Program-made: the position numbers and the translations under genes | Part shown: in pieces, positions 20,516 through 33,608 of the stretch | How positions within the stretch are numbered: the first letter of the stretch is position 1 | Layout of the letters: each line of letters begins with the position of its first letter | NCBI GenBank assembly: GCA_047495785.1 | Contig: JBLDXI010000043.1 | Location: 62,001 to 126,000 of the forward strand | Length of the DNA stretch: 64,000 nucleotides | Reading direction: 5' to 3' | Source: Lepidodermella squamata | Lineage: Eukaryota > Gastrotricha | The notes under the pieces: generated by a model | Databases searched by the model: none | Told to the model about the DNA's origin: nothing | What the model saw: the letters and a program-made list of their open reading frames with translations, nothing else

Positions 20516-22509
20516 TCAAGTCGCATTATTAATTATTAACGTTTCGTTAATTGCGAGATAATAGGCAATTCTCCTTCGCTTCAGTCTCACTGCCACGATC
20601 TTTGGTGTCCGCTCTTTCAAGTTTCTTAGGTCAGATCGCGCTCCTAGCTTAACAAGGTATTTAACGATGCGATACTTGTTCCTTTCGACAGCATGATGCA
20701 GCGCCGTGTTGCCCTTGTGGTCGGCATCATCGACGTCAGCCAGCTTGAAGCCTTCCAGTTCGCACAGTAGCTTCACGCATTCCAAGTTGCCGGTAACACA
20801 GGCTGCATGCAGGGCGGTGAAATTCAAGTTGGTTTTCTGGTTAATGAGTTGCTTCAGCTTTTGAATCGCGTCTTCAAACGAATGCCCCTCCTGGGCCATC
20901 TCCAGGTGGACTTTCATCAGGATCAACAACCTCACAGCGTCAAAGTTGCTGAACGCAATACTTAGATGAAGACCCATCTCCCCTTTGTCAATTATCAACT
21001 TGTTGGGATTTTCCGGCAGTGTGCCGTGAATCGACGCGTCATAGCGAGCTTCAAGCAGCTGCAGGGCGATTTGATTTCGTAAACAAAGGTGAAGAGGCAT
21101 TAATTCGCCTAAAACGCAGCAGTGAAAGAACAACTGATAAAAATAGAAATTGCAGATCATCAGTGGGAAATTTAAATCAAAGAGCCAACCTTCTCATGCT
21201 CGGTCCTGAATTTTGTATAGCTTTCAATAGCATCCGCATCCATTGCTGTTTCAGCCTGACAGGAAAATATCAAATTTATGGCTAGTCAGAGTGCAATTAG
21301 ATAACTAATGCTAGGCTTCGAGCAAAGTCTACTCACCGCGAACGCTTTATTGATATCAGAAGCTTGGTTGTTGAGTTCGGCCTCGATGTCTCGAAAATAC
21401 TGTTGCATTATATTCAGAGCCTAGTTTTACAAATGTTTGAAGCGCTTACATTTTCTTCCCGGACTTTTTCATCTGAGATTCTTTTCTTGAGATCAGCCTG
21501 AGGTAGGGGGCCATTAAAAAATCGCAGTGAATAGGCAGCGAATTAACGTACTATCTCACGAATATCCATCATCTGACTGTTCAGCATTCCGTTTTCGCCA
21601 ATTACTTCATCAACAGCCTCGCCGTAGAAAAAGTCATCGCCCATCACCGAAACCATGTCGCTCCTCCCAGTTTGATTTCTCACTAACAATCGATTCACAA
21701 TTAATGATCTTAGGGAAGAATCATTGATTGAATCCAATCGTGGTATAGTCAACTTCCTTGGAACCAAAGCGATTCGGATGTCCGACCATGGCGTCTGAAG
21801 AAGGACCAGTTCGTAGGCGAAAATTCCGAATTTCCAGACGTCAGTTTTGTGATGGATCTTTGAATAGGCAGTGATATTCAATTCCTCTGGAGACAGGTAT
21901 GGCAGGGTTCCTACTGCCGAGTTCGAATCGACCCGGTTATTCCTACAACAAAGAAAAGACAGAATGAGGATTCAATAATTCCGTCAACTCACTCATCGAG
22001 CTGCTTTGAAAGACCGAAATCGGCTATTTTAGCATCTCTCGCTCCAGCTGTTAGTAGAATATTCTGGAAAATTCACGGATTTATACCTATTTGAAAAAAC
22101 TGAAAGAAAGCTCACCTCAGTCTTCAAATCTCGATGTGTTATTCCCACATCGTGGAGGTAGACCAGTGCAAGGCCGATTTGAGTTAACCATCGCTTTATC
22201 TCGCTCAAATCGAAATTCGACCGGGCCTTGGCTTTTTCTTGGATTGCCTCGTACATATTGCCACCTTCACAGAATTCCATGGCGATGTAGCGATGCGACC
22301 CATCTGTAAAATATTGGAAATGGTGGCAATAAGGATATAGAATTTATAGTCATCTTACGGTCCCAGGAGTCGAAAAATCTGACAATATTGGGATGACTGA
22401 GCTTGCGAAGAAAGTTAGGCTCATTCAAACACCGTCCTGCATTGCGCGAAACTAGTTTTATAACAACTGCTTTGGTACTCAATTTTGACTTTGAAGCTGC
22501 ACAGTTCAT
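20516..22509 (-). CDS. kinase / coiled-coil / ankyrin protein, type 2, copy A
   Basis: Eight exons: 22509-22359, 22303-22116, 22063-21993, 21942-21552, 21497-21450, 21399-21337, 21255-21190 and 21133-20516. They total 532 codons including stop (531 aa). The start is the MNC codon shared with copy B. Kinase signatures are the VVIK lysine, SHPNIVRFFDSWD, HRDLKTENILL, ADFGLS and GTLPYLSPEE. No glycine-rich loop precedes VVIK. Small exons 5-7 encode a charged coiled coil (ADLKKRISDEKVREEN). The last exon is the ankyrin block, opening LFFHCCVLGELMPLHLC, then YDASIHGTLPENPNKL and three repeats ending GARSDLRNLKERTP. The kinase is closest in feel to the NEK group. It stands 297 bases downstream of gene 22806-28339 in the same orientation. 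Confidence 0.85.
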
Positions 22510-22805
22510 TTCGCCCCGGACAATCATCACCAAATAAGTCGTTGTGTTCCTTTTCTTTGAATAAAACTGGATAAGAAAAACCTAATAATGAAGCGCCAAG
22601 GAAGGAGTTTTAGTTTAGTTTTATTCGAGGTTAGAATTCTATACACGGAGGCGACAATGGCGTTATTCCAGGCTAGTTTGAGGCTAAAACCGAATTTCTC
22701 AACAGAAATCATCCCGCTTTGACCACCATGGTGACGTAGGATGCCACAAGCTTTATTTACTCGCTCCATGACAGCCTCGTCGCAGGAAACAAGTTTGGAT
22801 ACTGC

Positions 22806-25800
22806 TTAACGACGTAGTTGCCTTGGGGCTTGCGCGAGCAAAGTCACTACGTCCTGTCTATTGTTCAGTCGCGCCAAATCTAACGCATTTTGGCCCGAAC
22901 TGTTCGTTTTCTCTTCTTCAACCGCCTTCGTACTCTTGAGCATCTCGACGATCTCGCGATGGCCAGCTTGAGCAGCTAGCATGAAAGCCGTATTCCCCTC
23001 GTCGTCGGGCAAATCAATTGTAACCAACATTTTTCCATCTAATTTCAACAGAACTTCCACGCATTTCAGGTGACCGATAGTACTAGCCAGATGAAGTGCC
23101 GTTCGCCCAGCCGCGTTTTTCTTATCCGCCAAGGCTTTGGCAGCGAAGAAGCCGTCACGTCCCCGGCTGTTCTCGAATATGAATTTTGCATCGAGCAATT
23201 GTTTGACAACTGCGTGATAACCCTGTCGAGAACATACGTGGATGCACGTATCGCCCTCTGACACAGGATTCATCTGCCCCATCAACTGCGAGTTCCATTG
23301 ATAGTCGAGCAGACCTAGGCTTTGTTGTCTTGCATGCGCATACAATAGAGGAATAGCCACGCCATAATAAACATCCAGAAGGCAGGCTCCGAAAAATGAC
23401 TAGGAAATTCGATTTTAGGGGGGAAATTTGGTCTAATGAAGGCGAACCTTGTACGTTGCTCTCATCCAATCGTCCCGCTGTTTTTCCGCGGCCTTGCGTT
23501 TGCTTTGTGCTGTCTGGTGGAAATACGACAGGCAAAATTTATAATCTTGATGGCGATTTAAACGAAATTCTAGAATATTATTTCTACATCTCAGACCTGG
23601 TTAGCTCATCCGTAAAATGTTTGAAAATGCTATAAAATCTAGTTTATTAATGTGACGATTTTTTTCTATTCAGCAATATATTATTTGACCGCTGCAAAGT
23701 AAAAAGTATCTTGGCGCATTTTCTCACATTTCGAACTGTGTATGTCACATCTAAAGTGTACAATCATGTAATGTCGACAACAAAAATGGCCATTTGATGG
23801 GTACACAAAGTAAGCCTAGTCTCAAATGCCATATTGACCCAAAACGTGTAATTCGGGGCGATGAATGCGAATCTGAATTCACTTTTCTGATCAGGCGAAT
23901 CGATCGCCTAAAAGTTGATAAGCAATCGATGTTTATTGTTTATCGAAAATCGATTTGTTTGAACTTAACGTGATTGCTATATTTCTACAGTATCAAATTC
24001 GGATTCCTCACCCCGAATTACACATTCTGGTCAACATGGCACTTGACTAGACTTACTTTTTGTACCCATTAAATGTACATGTGGGTTATTGGCCATGACA
24101 TTCCAATTTCATTGGTTGAAACCGTTCGAAAAAATACCTCAGAATGACGGAGATATCGCGTTAGAAGTTTAGAGACGATTTTTTCACATTTTGAGAAAAT
24201 TTTTAAATTACTTCCTTCTGCGCACGACAAAAACTGTTTGCTCAACGTCGTTATCTCCGGATTTCTTAGCCATATTCCGTTCGAAAGAGCGAGACAAGGC
24301 GCATTTTACCCCATCATTCAATTTGAATAACAACCAAAAGTGGCGACGCGGGATATTTGTTGGCATCCTCATTTAAATTTGAATTCCAGCGCACAATTAT
24401 CGCTGACATTGATACCTGAAACTGCGAAATTCGGTATCTACGATCTACGACTCAAACTCCTTGAGGTAAATAGGTAAAGCCAGAAAGGCCTTGGCTGACC
24501 CCGGGACTCGTTTTTCTGGCTGCTGAAAATAATTAAAAAATGACTAAAGGCTCGGATAAACGGGCACACAGTTTGTCAAACATTTACTTCATACATCGAT
24601 GTTTGATGAAAATGTTTGAAATGCATTTATACGATTAAACCTGTTTGGCAAACATCGGAAAGGGTGAAAGGTCACTTCTGAGAGCTTCAAACATCAGTTT
24701 GTCAAACTTTCATTTACACTCTCAAACAATGTTTGCAAGAAAATTAGCAAAATGTATGCAAATCATCAAGAAATTAGCATAATTTATGCAAATTTATGCA
24801 AATTTATGCACATTTTGTTTAAATTATGCAAATTAGGAGAAAAATGACCTAAACGGCTAGAATGCTTTTACATTTTCGACCGCTCTGATTTGATTTTTTT
24901 CGTTGCCGCGTGACCGTAGCAATTTACGAATCAATGTGATCAGATTCCATCCATTTTTGAAGAAGCGCATGCAAGACTTCCACAGATGCCGTTCCGGCTG
25001 GCACCTTCGCAGCAGCCATAGCGCCAAATGTTTGCATGTTTGTCAAACAAAATCGCCTCCCCGAGTGATTTTGTTTGAAGTCATTTTCAACAAACTTCAC
25101 AAAAATTTTCTTTCAAACCCGTCTATTTAGACGGACAAACATGTTTGAAAGCCTTGTTGGTCTTATCAATGTTTGAACAAAAAGTTTGAACGTGTAAATG
25201 CCATGTTTCATCAAACAATGTTTGAAGTCAATGTTTGACAAACATGTTTGCCCGTTTATCCGAGCCTTAAGATGCACTTTTCACTTTGCAGTGGTCATTT
25301 GTTACAATTTTGTTTTTCAAAATTTGGATGAGCTGCAGAAACACGGTTAATTCGCAGAAAATCTGCAAAACAGCTGTTCCCAACAAACGCTAGACAATGA
25401 ATAGTTCGAACCTACAAGATGTACCTGGGCTCATTCGATACTATTTTTCAGTATTTTTAGTTTAGTATTTCTCGGCCGATTTTTTTTCGAGATTTTAGAA
25501 AGTAATTAAAATTTATCATGGGCGGATAGCGCGCTGGGTGGCATAAATTATGGCCGCTTGTCGCGCTTGTCGCGCAAATTCAGCTCGAATAAATCCACTA
25601 CAGAAAGATTGTTAGCTTCCTATCTCCTACAGTGTTGTCTATTGTTGTGTGGTTAAATGCTTGAAAATGCCTACCTCAACTTTTTCCTTCAAAGCATTGA
25701 TTTCTTCGCTTGAACGCTGATTAAGAGTTTCCAACATTCGCCTTGCTTCTTCAGCTTGAGCAGTCTGGTCAGCTAACTGTGTCCTTAAGGCATCAAGCTG

Positions 25801-28339
25801 CGAAAATGCATTACCAAAATGCATTACTGATTGTCAATTAGTATAGCGAATCTACCTCATCACGTTGCCTTCGCATTCGCTGGTGGATGTAGCTGAAGTT
25901 AGAAGTCATCGCTTGTATTTCTGGGACGTTGAAGTATTCGCATGTCATGATTTCATTCATCGTGCTACGCTCGCTTTGCTTTGTGACCAGAAGCTTGTTA
26001 ACAATCATATCGCGCAACTGCGGGTCACTGATTTGCAACGGTTGCTGATCGACGCGTCCGGATGAAAGCGGATTGAAGCTTCATAAGATAAGAGTATAGT
26101 AAAACTTTTATTGCCGTTGGAAAATGATCTCACTTTTCTTGGTTTAAGATGCCAGTCAACTCATCGGCGACCACATTTATGCGCCAGGGTAGCTCAAGGG
26201 TAGCTATTTCAACAGCGATTATGCCATATGACCAGCAATCGACGCGTGGATCTATTCTTGAGCCAGGTGCCAGGCGGAACCTTTCCGGGGCCATGTAACA
26301 GTACGTGCCAACCAGCCAGTTTTCGGAGGAACGGCACTGCGACCTTTTAAAAAAGAGCATTACATTTCAGTATTTGGCGCATGAAGTTAGGTCAACTAGG
26401 TCTCATGGGAAAAACTTTTTTACCCGACCAATGTTTCTTCCGAGAACCACAAATGTAACTAAAACCTGCCGACGTTCTTTTTCAAAATTTCAAGAAATTA
26501 TAGTATTAAAGAGACTACTCGGATCGCCACAAATCTTTCAACATGAAATTCTTTCGGTTCAGGGGCTAAAAAGGGTGCATAAAAGGGGCATGTCTCTACG
26601 AAAAAATTGATCTCAGGATAATCGAGTAAAGCGATATTTTCATGTCGGATTACCCGGTCCTTTATAGGTCCGTTTAGACTCCCTCGCGCATCATTTTCCA
26701 AGAAATCTATTCCATTAGGTATTAGGTAATTCGTTTCAAATGGATCCTGGGCCAGTCTGCCCTGGCTAATTTGCTCCTGCAGACTTTGAAATGGATTGAT
26801 ATTTTGTTACTTTTGTATGCGGTATGGCATCTTTTGCTGTTGAGCTCTCAACTTTGGGACACATGCTCGTAATAAATAAATGAATAAATAAAAAGAAATT
26901 ATTTCGAAATGGCGCCCAGGCACTACATACGATCCTAGGTTACCAGCTATCAACAGAAATAACAGTCGTATTTCACGTCGCATGCTGAGGAGTGAGACTG
27001 ATATCGGAAGAACAGTGATCATCGGCTGGCGAATCAGCAGAGTGAAAGCCGGTCTCTTCGGAAAATCGGGCAGAAGCTCCCGCCGCCCCTCCTCGGGATG
27101 TTGCTATTTTCCAAGTCAGCTTTTTCAAACAAAAATCTCGCTTTCAATTCCTAATTGGATCGTACTAATAATGCTCAAAACTACGGCAACGCTTCGCTAG
27201 GTTTTCAGAAACGCTAATTTTTCAAACCTAATTTTAAGTAATAATAGTTTTATTTTTCCTCTTCAGGACTGAGCGCCGTGTACCGTTTCCGGTTTTGAAG
27301 AGAGCGAAGGCATGCGAAGAATTATCATCACCTCCCCCCTCCCCATAGAATTCATAATTTTCAATCGAGTTGACAAGCATGTGCCATTCCTCTTTTTCGA
27401 AAGAAACCGATTCCGCTAGTTGGACGTCGAGAATAATTTTGATCTCGAAATCCTTTTCGCCGGGATTTTTTCTATTTTCTCGTTTCTTAGTGGTTTTCTT
27501 TTTCCGGCGAATTTCCTTAGTAAGACCTACTTTAATTATGCTTCTTTGCATTCCGTTGATGCATCTGGTTCGAGGTCTACCTCTGGGTGCAAACCACCCA
27601 AGCGGAGGTTGGACTATTGAAAATTAAATTAAAATAAATCTTCCTATAATTTATTTAGTGGGGCCCGTAAATCGATGATAAATGCAGATAAATGCAGAGG
27701 GGTTGCGATTATTGGGGAGCCCTGTAGGTATCGCTAGTAATTTGAATAGGCTTACGTTTCTCTCAGCTGGGCAAGGCCGAAATCCGCGACTTTCAAGCTG
27801 CGTTTGTCGGTTGTGATGAGAATGTTTTCGGGCTTCAAATCCGAATGAGTGATGCCCATGTCGTGGATGTAGGCGATAGCGTAGCCCATCTCAGCTAGCC
27901 AACGCTTTCGCAAGTTCGGTTCGAGTTGCTCGTGGTTGTTCGCAATGCGTCTGTTAAGCTCACTCCTCAAATCGCCTCCGCCACAATACTCGAGGTCCAT
28001 GATCCAGAAGTCACCATCTATAAAAGATTGAATAAATAGCTCTAACAATTGTGCCCAGTTCTCACCTTGAAAAGCATTGTAAATCCTGACGATATTAGGA
28101 TGGCTTAACATACGGAGCGACTGTGATTCCCGCAGCAAAGATTTCTCCAGGGCGGTGAATTCCACCCATGTAAGTCGCAGCCTCTTGATAGCAACCGGAT
28201 GCTTCGCCTCAGCCCGGAAAACTCCATCATTCTGACCGCCACCTATGAATTTCCCCACGAATTCATACTCAATTACATTCCCTGCCTGTCTGTTGGTAAT
28301 TGGCGAAGGCAATGGCACATTCCGTTGATCTTGCTCCAT
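22806..28339 (-). CDS. kinase / coiled-coil / ankyrin protein, type 1, copy A
   Basis: Seven exons: 28339-28066, 28017-27756, 26343-26134, 26078-25856, 25797-25675, 23513-23448 and 23399-22806. They give exactly 584 codons including stop (583 aa). The kinase has a full N-lobe (FIGGGQNDGVFRA loop, VAIKRL lysine, SHPNIVRIYNAF), then GITHSDLKPENIL, VADFGL, GTYCYMAPERF and DPRVDCWSYGIIAVE. The catalytic HRD is HSD, so it is a non-RD kinase. Exons 5-6 encode a coiled coil (LDALRTQLADQTAQAEEARRM). The last exon opens SFFGACLLDV and holds about four ankyrin repeats (NTAFMLAAQAGHREIVEML). Introns 2 (1.4 kb) and 5 (2.2 kb) are much longer than in copy B, and intron 5 carries two inserted elements. Compare RIPK4/ANKK1 for the layout. 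Confidence 0.88.
23785..24080. repeat. long imperfect inverted repeat (foldback element) in intron 5 of gene 22806-28339
   Basis: The arm at about 23789-23875 (TGGGTACACAAAGTAAG, then GTGTAATTCGGGG) pairs with the complement of about 23998-24076 (CCCCGAATTACAC, then TACTTTTTGTACCCA). The arms are about 80 bases with a few mismatches, around an AT-rich loop. Weaker similarity may extend outward. The paralogous intron in copy B (41785-41939) lacks it, so it is a later insertion. Confidence 0.75.
24548..25267. mobile_element. 720-bp MITE, PIF/Harbinger-like
   Basis: Terminal inverted repeats begin AGGCTCGGATAAACGGGCA at both ends and continue imperfectly for about 45 bases. The element is flanked by TAA on both sides (24545-24547 and 25268-25270). 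A three-base TWA duplication is typical of PIF/Harbinger elements. The interior is rich in CAAACATGTTTG-like palindromic words and has no transposase frame. It lies in the long intron 5 of the type 1 kinase gene and is missing from the copy B paralogue. Confidence 0.85.
26344..27755. other. enlarged intron 2 of the type 1 kinase gene, copy A
   Basis: This intron is 1,412 bases against 401 in copy B, and the two do not align by eye. It contains minus-strand open frames at 26498-26701 (67 codons, containing EPKEFHVERFVAIR) and 27234-27551 (105 codons, strongly basic, with EKDFEIKIILDVQLAESV). Either could be part of an inserted gene or repeat. I recognise neither. Confidence 0.4.
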
Positions 28340-28535
28340 CTCAAGCAAAAAGTTAATAAAGGCTAGATATCACCAAAAACCAGACTATTCGGCATTCCCT
28401 AGAAAAAATGCATCTTATCAGTTGAGGAAACGCTTTTATGTAAAATTATGAATGACGAAATTATTACCATTAATCTTCAATCTCAAAATATTCAATACCA
28501 CAGCTTATTAGCATACTTAAAAAGAATACCAGTCC

Positions 28536-28573
28536 CATAGAGAATAGAGTTAGGTAACTCTATTCTCTATGAC
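28536..28573. repeat. near-perfect 17-bp-arm palindrome
   Basis: CATAGAGAATAGAGTTA, then GG, then its exact complement. The related words CATAGAGAACG and CGTTCTCTATGG occur in intron 2 of the copy B paralogue at 42667-42703. It lies in the upstream region of the type 1 kinase gene. Confidence 0.75.
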
Positions 28574-28939
28574 CAGTCCATTGTGAGCGTCGCCGTAAAA
28601 GACTAAGCTGCCATTTTCCAGCGAAGTAATCCGGAAATAGCCACCCTCGAATAATTGCATCTTTTTTGGGACCATTATCGGAGTTTCGGAAAAAATAGTA
28701 GCCATGGCTATTAGTTGAGGAAATACGGTGAGGACGATTTCTTAAAGAACACTGGATGAAAAGTTGAAAAAATGAGATTAAAATAGCATTCACAATCAGG
28801 CTTGGAAGAAAGCAGTGAAATAAGCAATGACTAAGCGCCGTGAACACGTTATTCTCCTTATTACTAAATTAATAATATTTAATTTTACGCGTTCACATCA
28901 AGCATAAAAAAATAAAAGGCATCTGAGTAGTGTACCTAT

Positions 28940-28963
28940 AGTAGTAGTAGTAGTAGTAGTAGT
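28940..28963. repeat. (GTA)n microsatellite
   Basis: About eight GTA/TAG triplets in a row in the spacer upstream of the copy A kinase genes. Confidence 0.9.
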
Positions 28964-29631
28964 AATACATACTTTTATGTGTGCCGAAATGATTCATCAA
29001 GAGTTCTTGCTTTCTAGTCGCGTAACCAGTTTTTCACTAGGCAAGAACTGAATTTACCTCCGATGACGTTGTTCTTCAATTCTTCTGCTGCAATTGGCTC
29101 TGCGGAATTTTTCAGAAATGAAAAAAAAACAATTTGTTTTGCGAATTCTCTCTATCCCACTGTATCAAATTAGCCCGGTGAAGAATATATTCCGATTTAG
29201 CGATTTTTTTTCTGGGCTCGGTAAATTAATATTTTCTTGAATATGGCTGAACAAAGCAACGCGGTTAGAGAAATTCAATGTTTTACGGCTGAAAATAATC
29301 GTAGAATCGAAATGCATGTGTAATTGGACAAATTTGATATTGTCGGATAGAGGAAATTATCACCATGGATAAACTTATTTGTTTCAAAATATTCAAAAAA
29401 TTTCCGGAACAGCCAGCCGCAGAAGAATGGTAATTTTGCCAAAATAACGCCAAAATATAGCGAATTTTTGCGAATTTTACAAAATTGTCCACGACAGAAT
29501 CCAAAGTGTGCTTCTTAACATTAGATAGACGGTCACTTTTAGTATTCATGCGCAGAAATGAATTTTTTTTGAAAAAGATACCTGTTGATTTTTGAAAATA
29601 ATCAGATTTATAAGAAATATACTTCAACTTG

Positions 29632-30041
29632 CATCTAATTTACTTCTTTCCACATCTAATATATTTTTATCTGCATCTAACGCATTTTTTAAAATACCTT
29701 TCGACTTCCAACTCAGGATATTACCCGATTTGAAAATAATTCGGTGCCAATAGATCGGTAATGATGAGATGCAGCTATGGACCGCAAATAATTGACAAAT
29801 GTCCGAAAAATTAAGCCAACAATCACAATCAAAAATTAATTTTCTTCGTGATTTTCCAAAGTAAACTTGAAATGTGCAGTGATTGGGAGGTCGCTATCAG
29901 GTCAAGGAGACATCACGTGAGCGACGCTCAAATATTGGCCCCAATATTAGATTCCTTATTTATGCAGGAAGGATAATGCTGAAAAAAGTACCGTTAGATA
30001 CAGAAAAAAGATATTAGATGCCAAAAAGAGTAAATTAGATG
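29632..30041. repeat. inverted-repeat element of about 410 bp
   Basis: The left end reads CATCTAATTTAC, then CATCTAATAT, then GCATCTAACG. The right end is the imperfect complement in the same order (ATTAGATG, GATATTAGATG, GTTAGATAC). Arms are about 55 bases, each holding three CATCTAA words. No clear target duplication is seen. Confidence 0.6.
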
Positions 30042-32996
30042 AAAATTAACGTATGGTCCATTTATAATTGCCGGATAAAAAGTGGTCGCGTGCGGCACTC
30101 TTTTCTAATTCAGCTCTAATAATTTCACTAAAATTGAAAAATTGTTAGTTCCGTATATGTTACCGCGTTGTCTATGCATATTATTATAGATAAAAGATAG
30201 GAAGAGTGAGCATTTTTCTTAAGCATTTTTCTTAGCTGTCGATACGAGATTTAAAAGCAACACACTTGTTGACAAATCAGTCAGCAAAAAAATCCACTCC
30301 ATCGCTACGCTATCCCGTTCATTTTTTGCTGCCTTGTTTAGCAACATCTTCACTCGATTTTTACGCTATCTTGTTGAGATCGTGCACTCGTGCACTTTTT
30401 GCAGCCCGTATTAACATGATCACTCCATTCATGGATACTATTAAAAATCATAATCTATGCACTTGAAGCCATGATTCATTTGGCGATTTTTTGCAAAATG
30501 TTCGAATTTTTCTACCGGCCGAAAATTTGAATTGCATGGATGCTGGATCTTCGTGCCCTATTCTTCCACGTCGAAATTAAAAGGACAAATCTTGTTGCGG
30601 TACGTGCGCGATTTTTAAATTAAATTATGAAATTGATGGGATTTTTTATTTCAATTTTTCATGCTATTTTCATACATCAAACAGTGGCTCAGGGTGGTGG
30701 GCATGCCGAAAAAAATAGATTGTCGAAAAACCGTCAATAAACTGGCGAAAATATTGAAAAATGTGAATAAGTTGTAGAAAAATAGTACAATGGTTGATAA
30801 ATAATTTTTTAATTTATCTTAACCCGAATTAGTCATCGAATAGTAAAAAAACTGTTAAAAAAGCAGAAAATTAATTCCATAATAATATAATGTAAACATT
30901 ATTAAAAAGGGGACGTCTCATAATCACTCGAGCATAATAGTTAAACTTCCTACTGGGCGCTGTTTCTAAACGTAGCTGCAACGAATCAGGCTTGCGCCGT
31001 GTTAGCGCGCGCGCACACTATAACTAATAAGCCATCCCGCGTGCGCGCTTATTCTGAGAAGACCAGGATGAAGGCGCATCCTCCACCCCCTCCCAGGCGC
31101 CGTTATGTCCTAACCCACCCATGGACGGGGTCATGCCGAGACCATAACTCGAAGAAACCCATGGTCTCACCATAACTTTTATGGCCAAGTCTTCCGCTCG
31201 CCTTTCAAATTCCTTCGATCTGATCGCGCCCGTCAGACAATCTTGGATTTCATAGCTATACCAATAACATATCAATATATCAATAACACAAATGCTGGCA
31301 TTTCAGTTTATTGATAGAAAATCAGTCAAAGGTGTCAGTCATTGGGACTAGACGTGCTAAGTGTCAGTTGAAGACGTTCAGCGAACTTCGGCTGGAATTT
31401 CGGCATTGATTATCGTGGTCATCCCATTACAGTCTCTCCTCCGTTTTCATCGCTCGAGGGCGTCGAGTAGAAACAAGCAGAGCTTATAACGAAGCAATTA
31501 CGGTCCCCAATTTTGATGGCGCGTTTCCTATTTTCGAGCTAATTCGCGGCCGGTTTCCGATTGCATTCATTCAGAAGAGTTGTTAATTCTAAACGCATTT
31601 TCAAATGTATCGCTCCTTGAGAGAATGTCGGCTGATATCCAGTTTGCCTTACTCACGGCCAAGTCATACGGTGTCTCTCCTTTCAAATTCCTTAGGTCAG
31701 ACCGCGCCCCGCGCTTAACCAGGTACTCGACGATGCGATGGCTGCTCCATGCGGCAGCATGATGCAGCGCCGTATCGCCCTCGTGGTCGGCTTCATCGAT
31801 GTCAGCCAGCCTAAAGCCTTCCAGTTCGCATAACAGCTTCACGCATTCTAAGCTATTGGCAGTGCAAGCTGCTTGCAAAGCAGTGAAATCGAACTTGGTT
31901 TTTCTGTTTACACAGCTTCGCAGCCGCTGCATCGCCTCTTCAAATGAATGTCCGCCCTGAGTCATCTCGAGGTGGACTTTCAGCAAGATCAGCAACCTCA
32001 CAGCATCGAAGTTGTTGAATGCAATACTTAGATGAAGAGGGGTCTGTCCTTCATCAATTATCAAGTTGTTAGGATTTTCCGGCAGTGTGTCGTGAATCGA
32101 CGCGTCATAGCCAGCTGCGATTAGCTGCAGGGCGATTGGACTTTGTAGACAGAGGTTGAGCGAGATTATTTCACCAGAAGCGCAGCAATGAAAGAACAAC
32201 TGATGGGGAGTGTGATGTGTGATCAAGTAAAAAGTAGAATTCAAGAGCAAACTTTCTCGTGCTCGGTCTTGAATTTCGTATAGGTTTCGATAGCATCCGA
32301 CTCCATCGCTGCTTCATCCTGATAAACAAATGAAGAAAATTGAATACTCATTTGATTCATATTGAATTGATGAAATACTCACCAAAACCTCTTTATTTAA
32401 ATCAGCAGCTTGGCTGTTAAATTCAGCCTCGATAGCATTTTCGTCCAGCGAATACTGTTGCGTTATATTGAGAGCTTGTATTTACACATTTTTGAAGCGC
32501 TTACCTTTTCTTGCAAGTTTTTTTCATCTGAGATTCTCTTCTTAAGATCAGCCTGAAAAGAGGTTAACGAGTATATAATGAAAAATCTTTTTGATTAACG
32601 AATGCACATACTATCTTTCTAATGTCCAACATCTGGTTGTTAAGCATGCCATTTCTGCCAATAACTTCATCAACAGCCTCGCCGGAGAAAAAGTCATCGC
32701 CTATCACCGAAACCATGTCGCTTCTCACAGCTTGGTCTCTCACCAATAATCGATTCACAATTAACGATCTCAGGGGCGGATTATTGATTGAATCCAATCG
32801 TGGTATAGTCAAATTTCTTGGAACCAAAGCAATTCGAATATCCGCCCATGGCGTCTGAAGAAGCACCAGTTCGTAAGCAACGATTCCGAATTTCCAGACG
32901 TCAGTTTTGTGATGACTTTTTGAATAGGCAGTGATATTCAATTCCTCTGGGGACAGGTATGGCAGGGTTCCTACTGCCGAGTTAGAATCGACCCGG

Positions 32997-33608
32997 CCCA
33001 GGAGAATTAGGGCTTTTTTAATCGGCCAAGATCAGCCAAGATCAACAAAGACTATTATCTTTTATGATCTTGGTAAGTCTTGGAAAGATTCTTGTAGACG
33101 CTTTTTAAGCCAATCTAAGTAAATCTTGGAAGATATTAAACGAACTTGGAAGAAATACCTGAAAGCCGAGATATTTAGTTCTATAAAACAATCCGACGTT
33201 TTTCAACAATGTAGCTCACTTGAAAACGTTCTTAACGCCGCAAATTTGATTGCGTCCTGAAAACGCCCAAAAACGTTCAAGTCCTAAAAACCTGCAGCAA
33301 GTTATAATTAAATATAAATGTTTAGCATTCAATTTATTTTGAAAAATATTTATCAGTAACATTATTTTAATAATTATATATAAATAAATAAATTGCAAGT
33401 ATGAATGAATTTTTTGAAATTCGAAATTCCAACGGTCCACGTTGCGGTTTGCGGTGGCCTCCCTAATTCTCAACTCATACTCACTTCTGGTAACACGTAG
33501 CACTAGTTTTCCCGTAGCGATACATATCTCGCGTTATACATCATGTCGAAACTCGCTCTTAGAGCTCCATTAAAACCATCGTTATCATTCATTACTTCTC
33601 AATTTTAG
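32997..33608. other. left end of the transposon: subterminal repeats and transposase promoter region
   Basis: The CCAAGATC words at 33020-33070 (GGCCAAGATCAGCCAAGATC, then ATGATCTTGGTAAGTCTTGG) repeat those at the right end. An ATG at about 33543 opens a 21-codon frame that stops exactly at the acceptor before exon 33609. The true first coding exon of the transposase is therefore not resolved. Confidence 0.55.

Larger units (their letters stand above)
28340..31566. other. spacer between the two duplicated units
   Basis: The first part (to about 28870) is duplicated upstream sequence shared with 43602-44110 (GAAGAAAGCAGTGAAA, then AAGCAATGA). A (GTA)n microsatellite lies at 28940-28963 and an inverted-repeat element at 29632-30041. 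A stretch at 30060-30180 resembles 25520-25650 (ATTCAGCTC, then AATTGTTAG, then GTTGTCTAT), probably a dispersed repeat. Minus-strand 31190-31245 matches the end of an ankyrin block and is a short relic. Confidence 0.5.
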
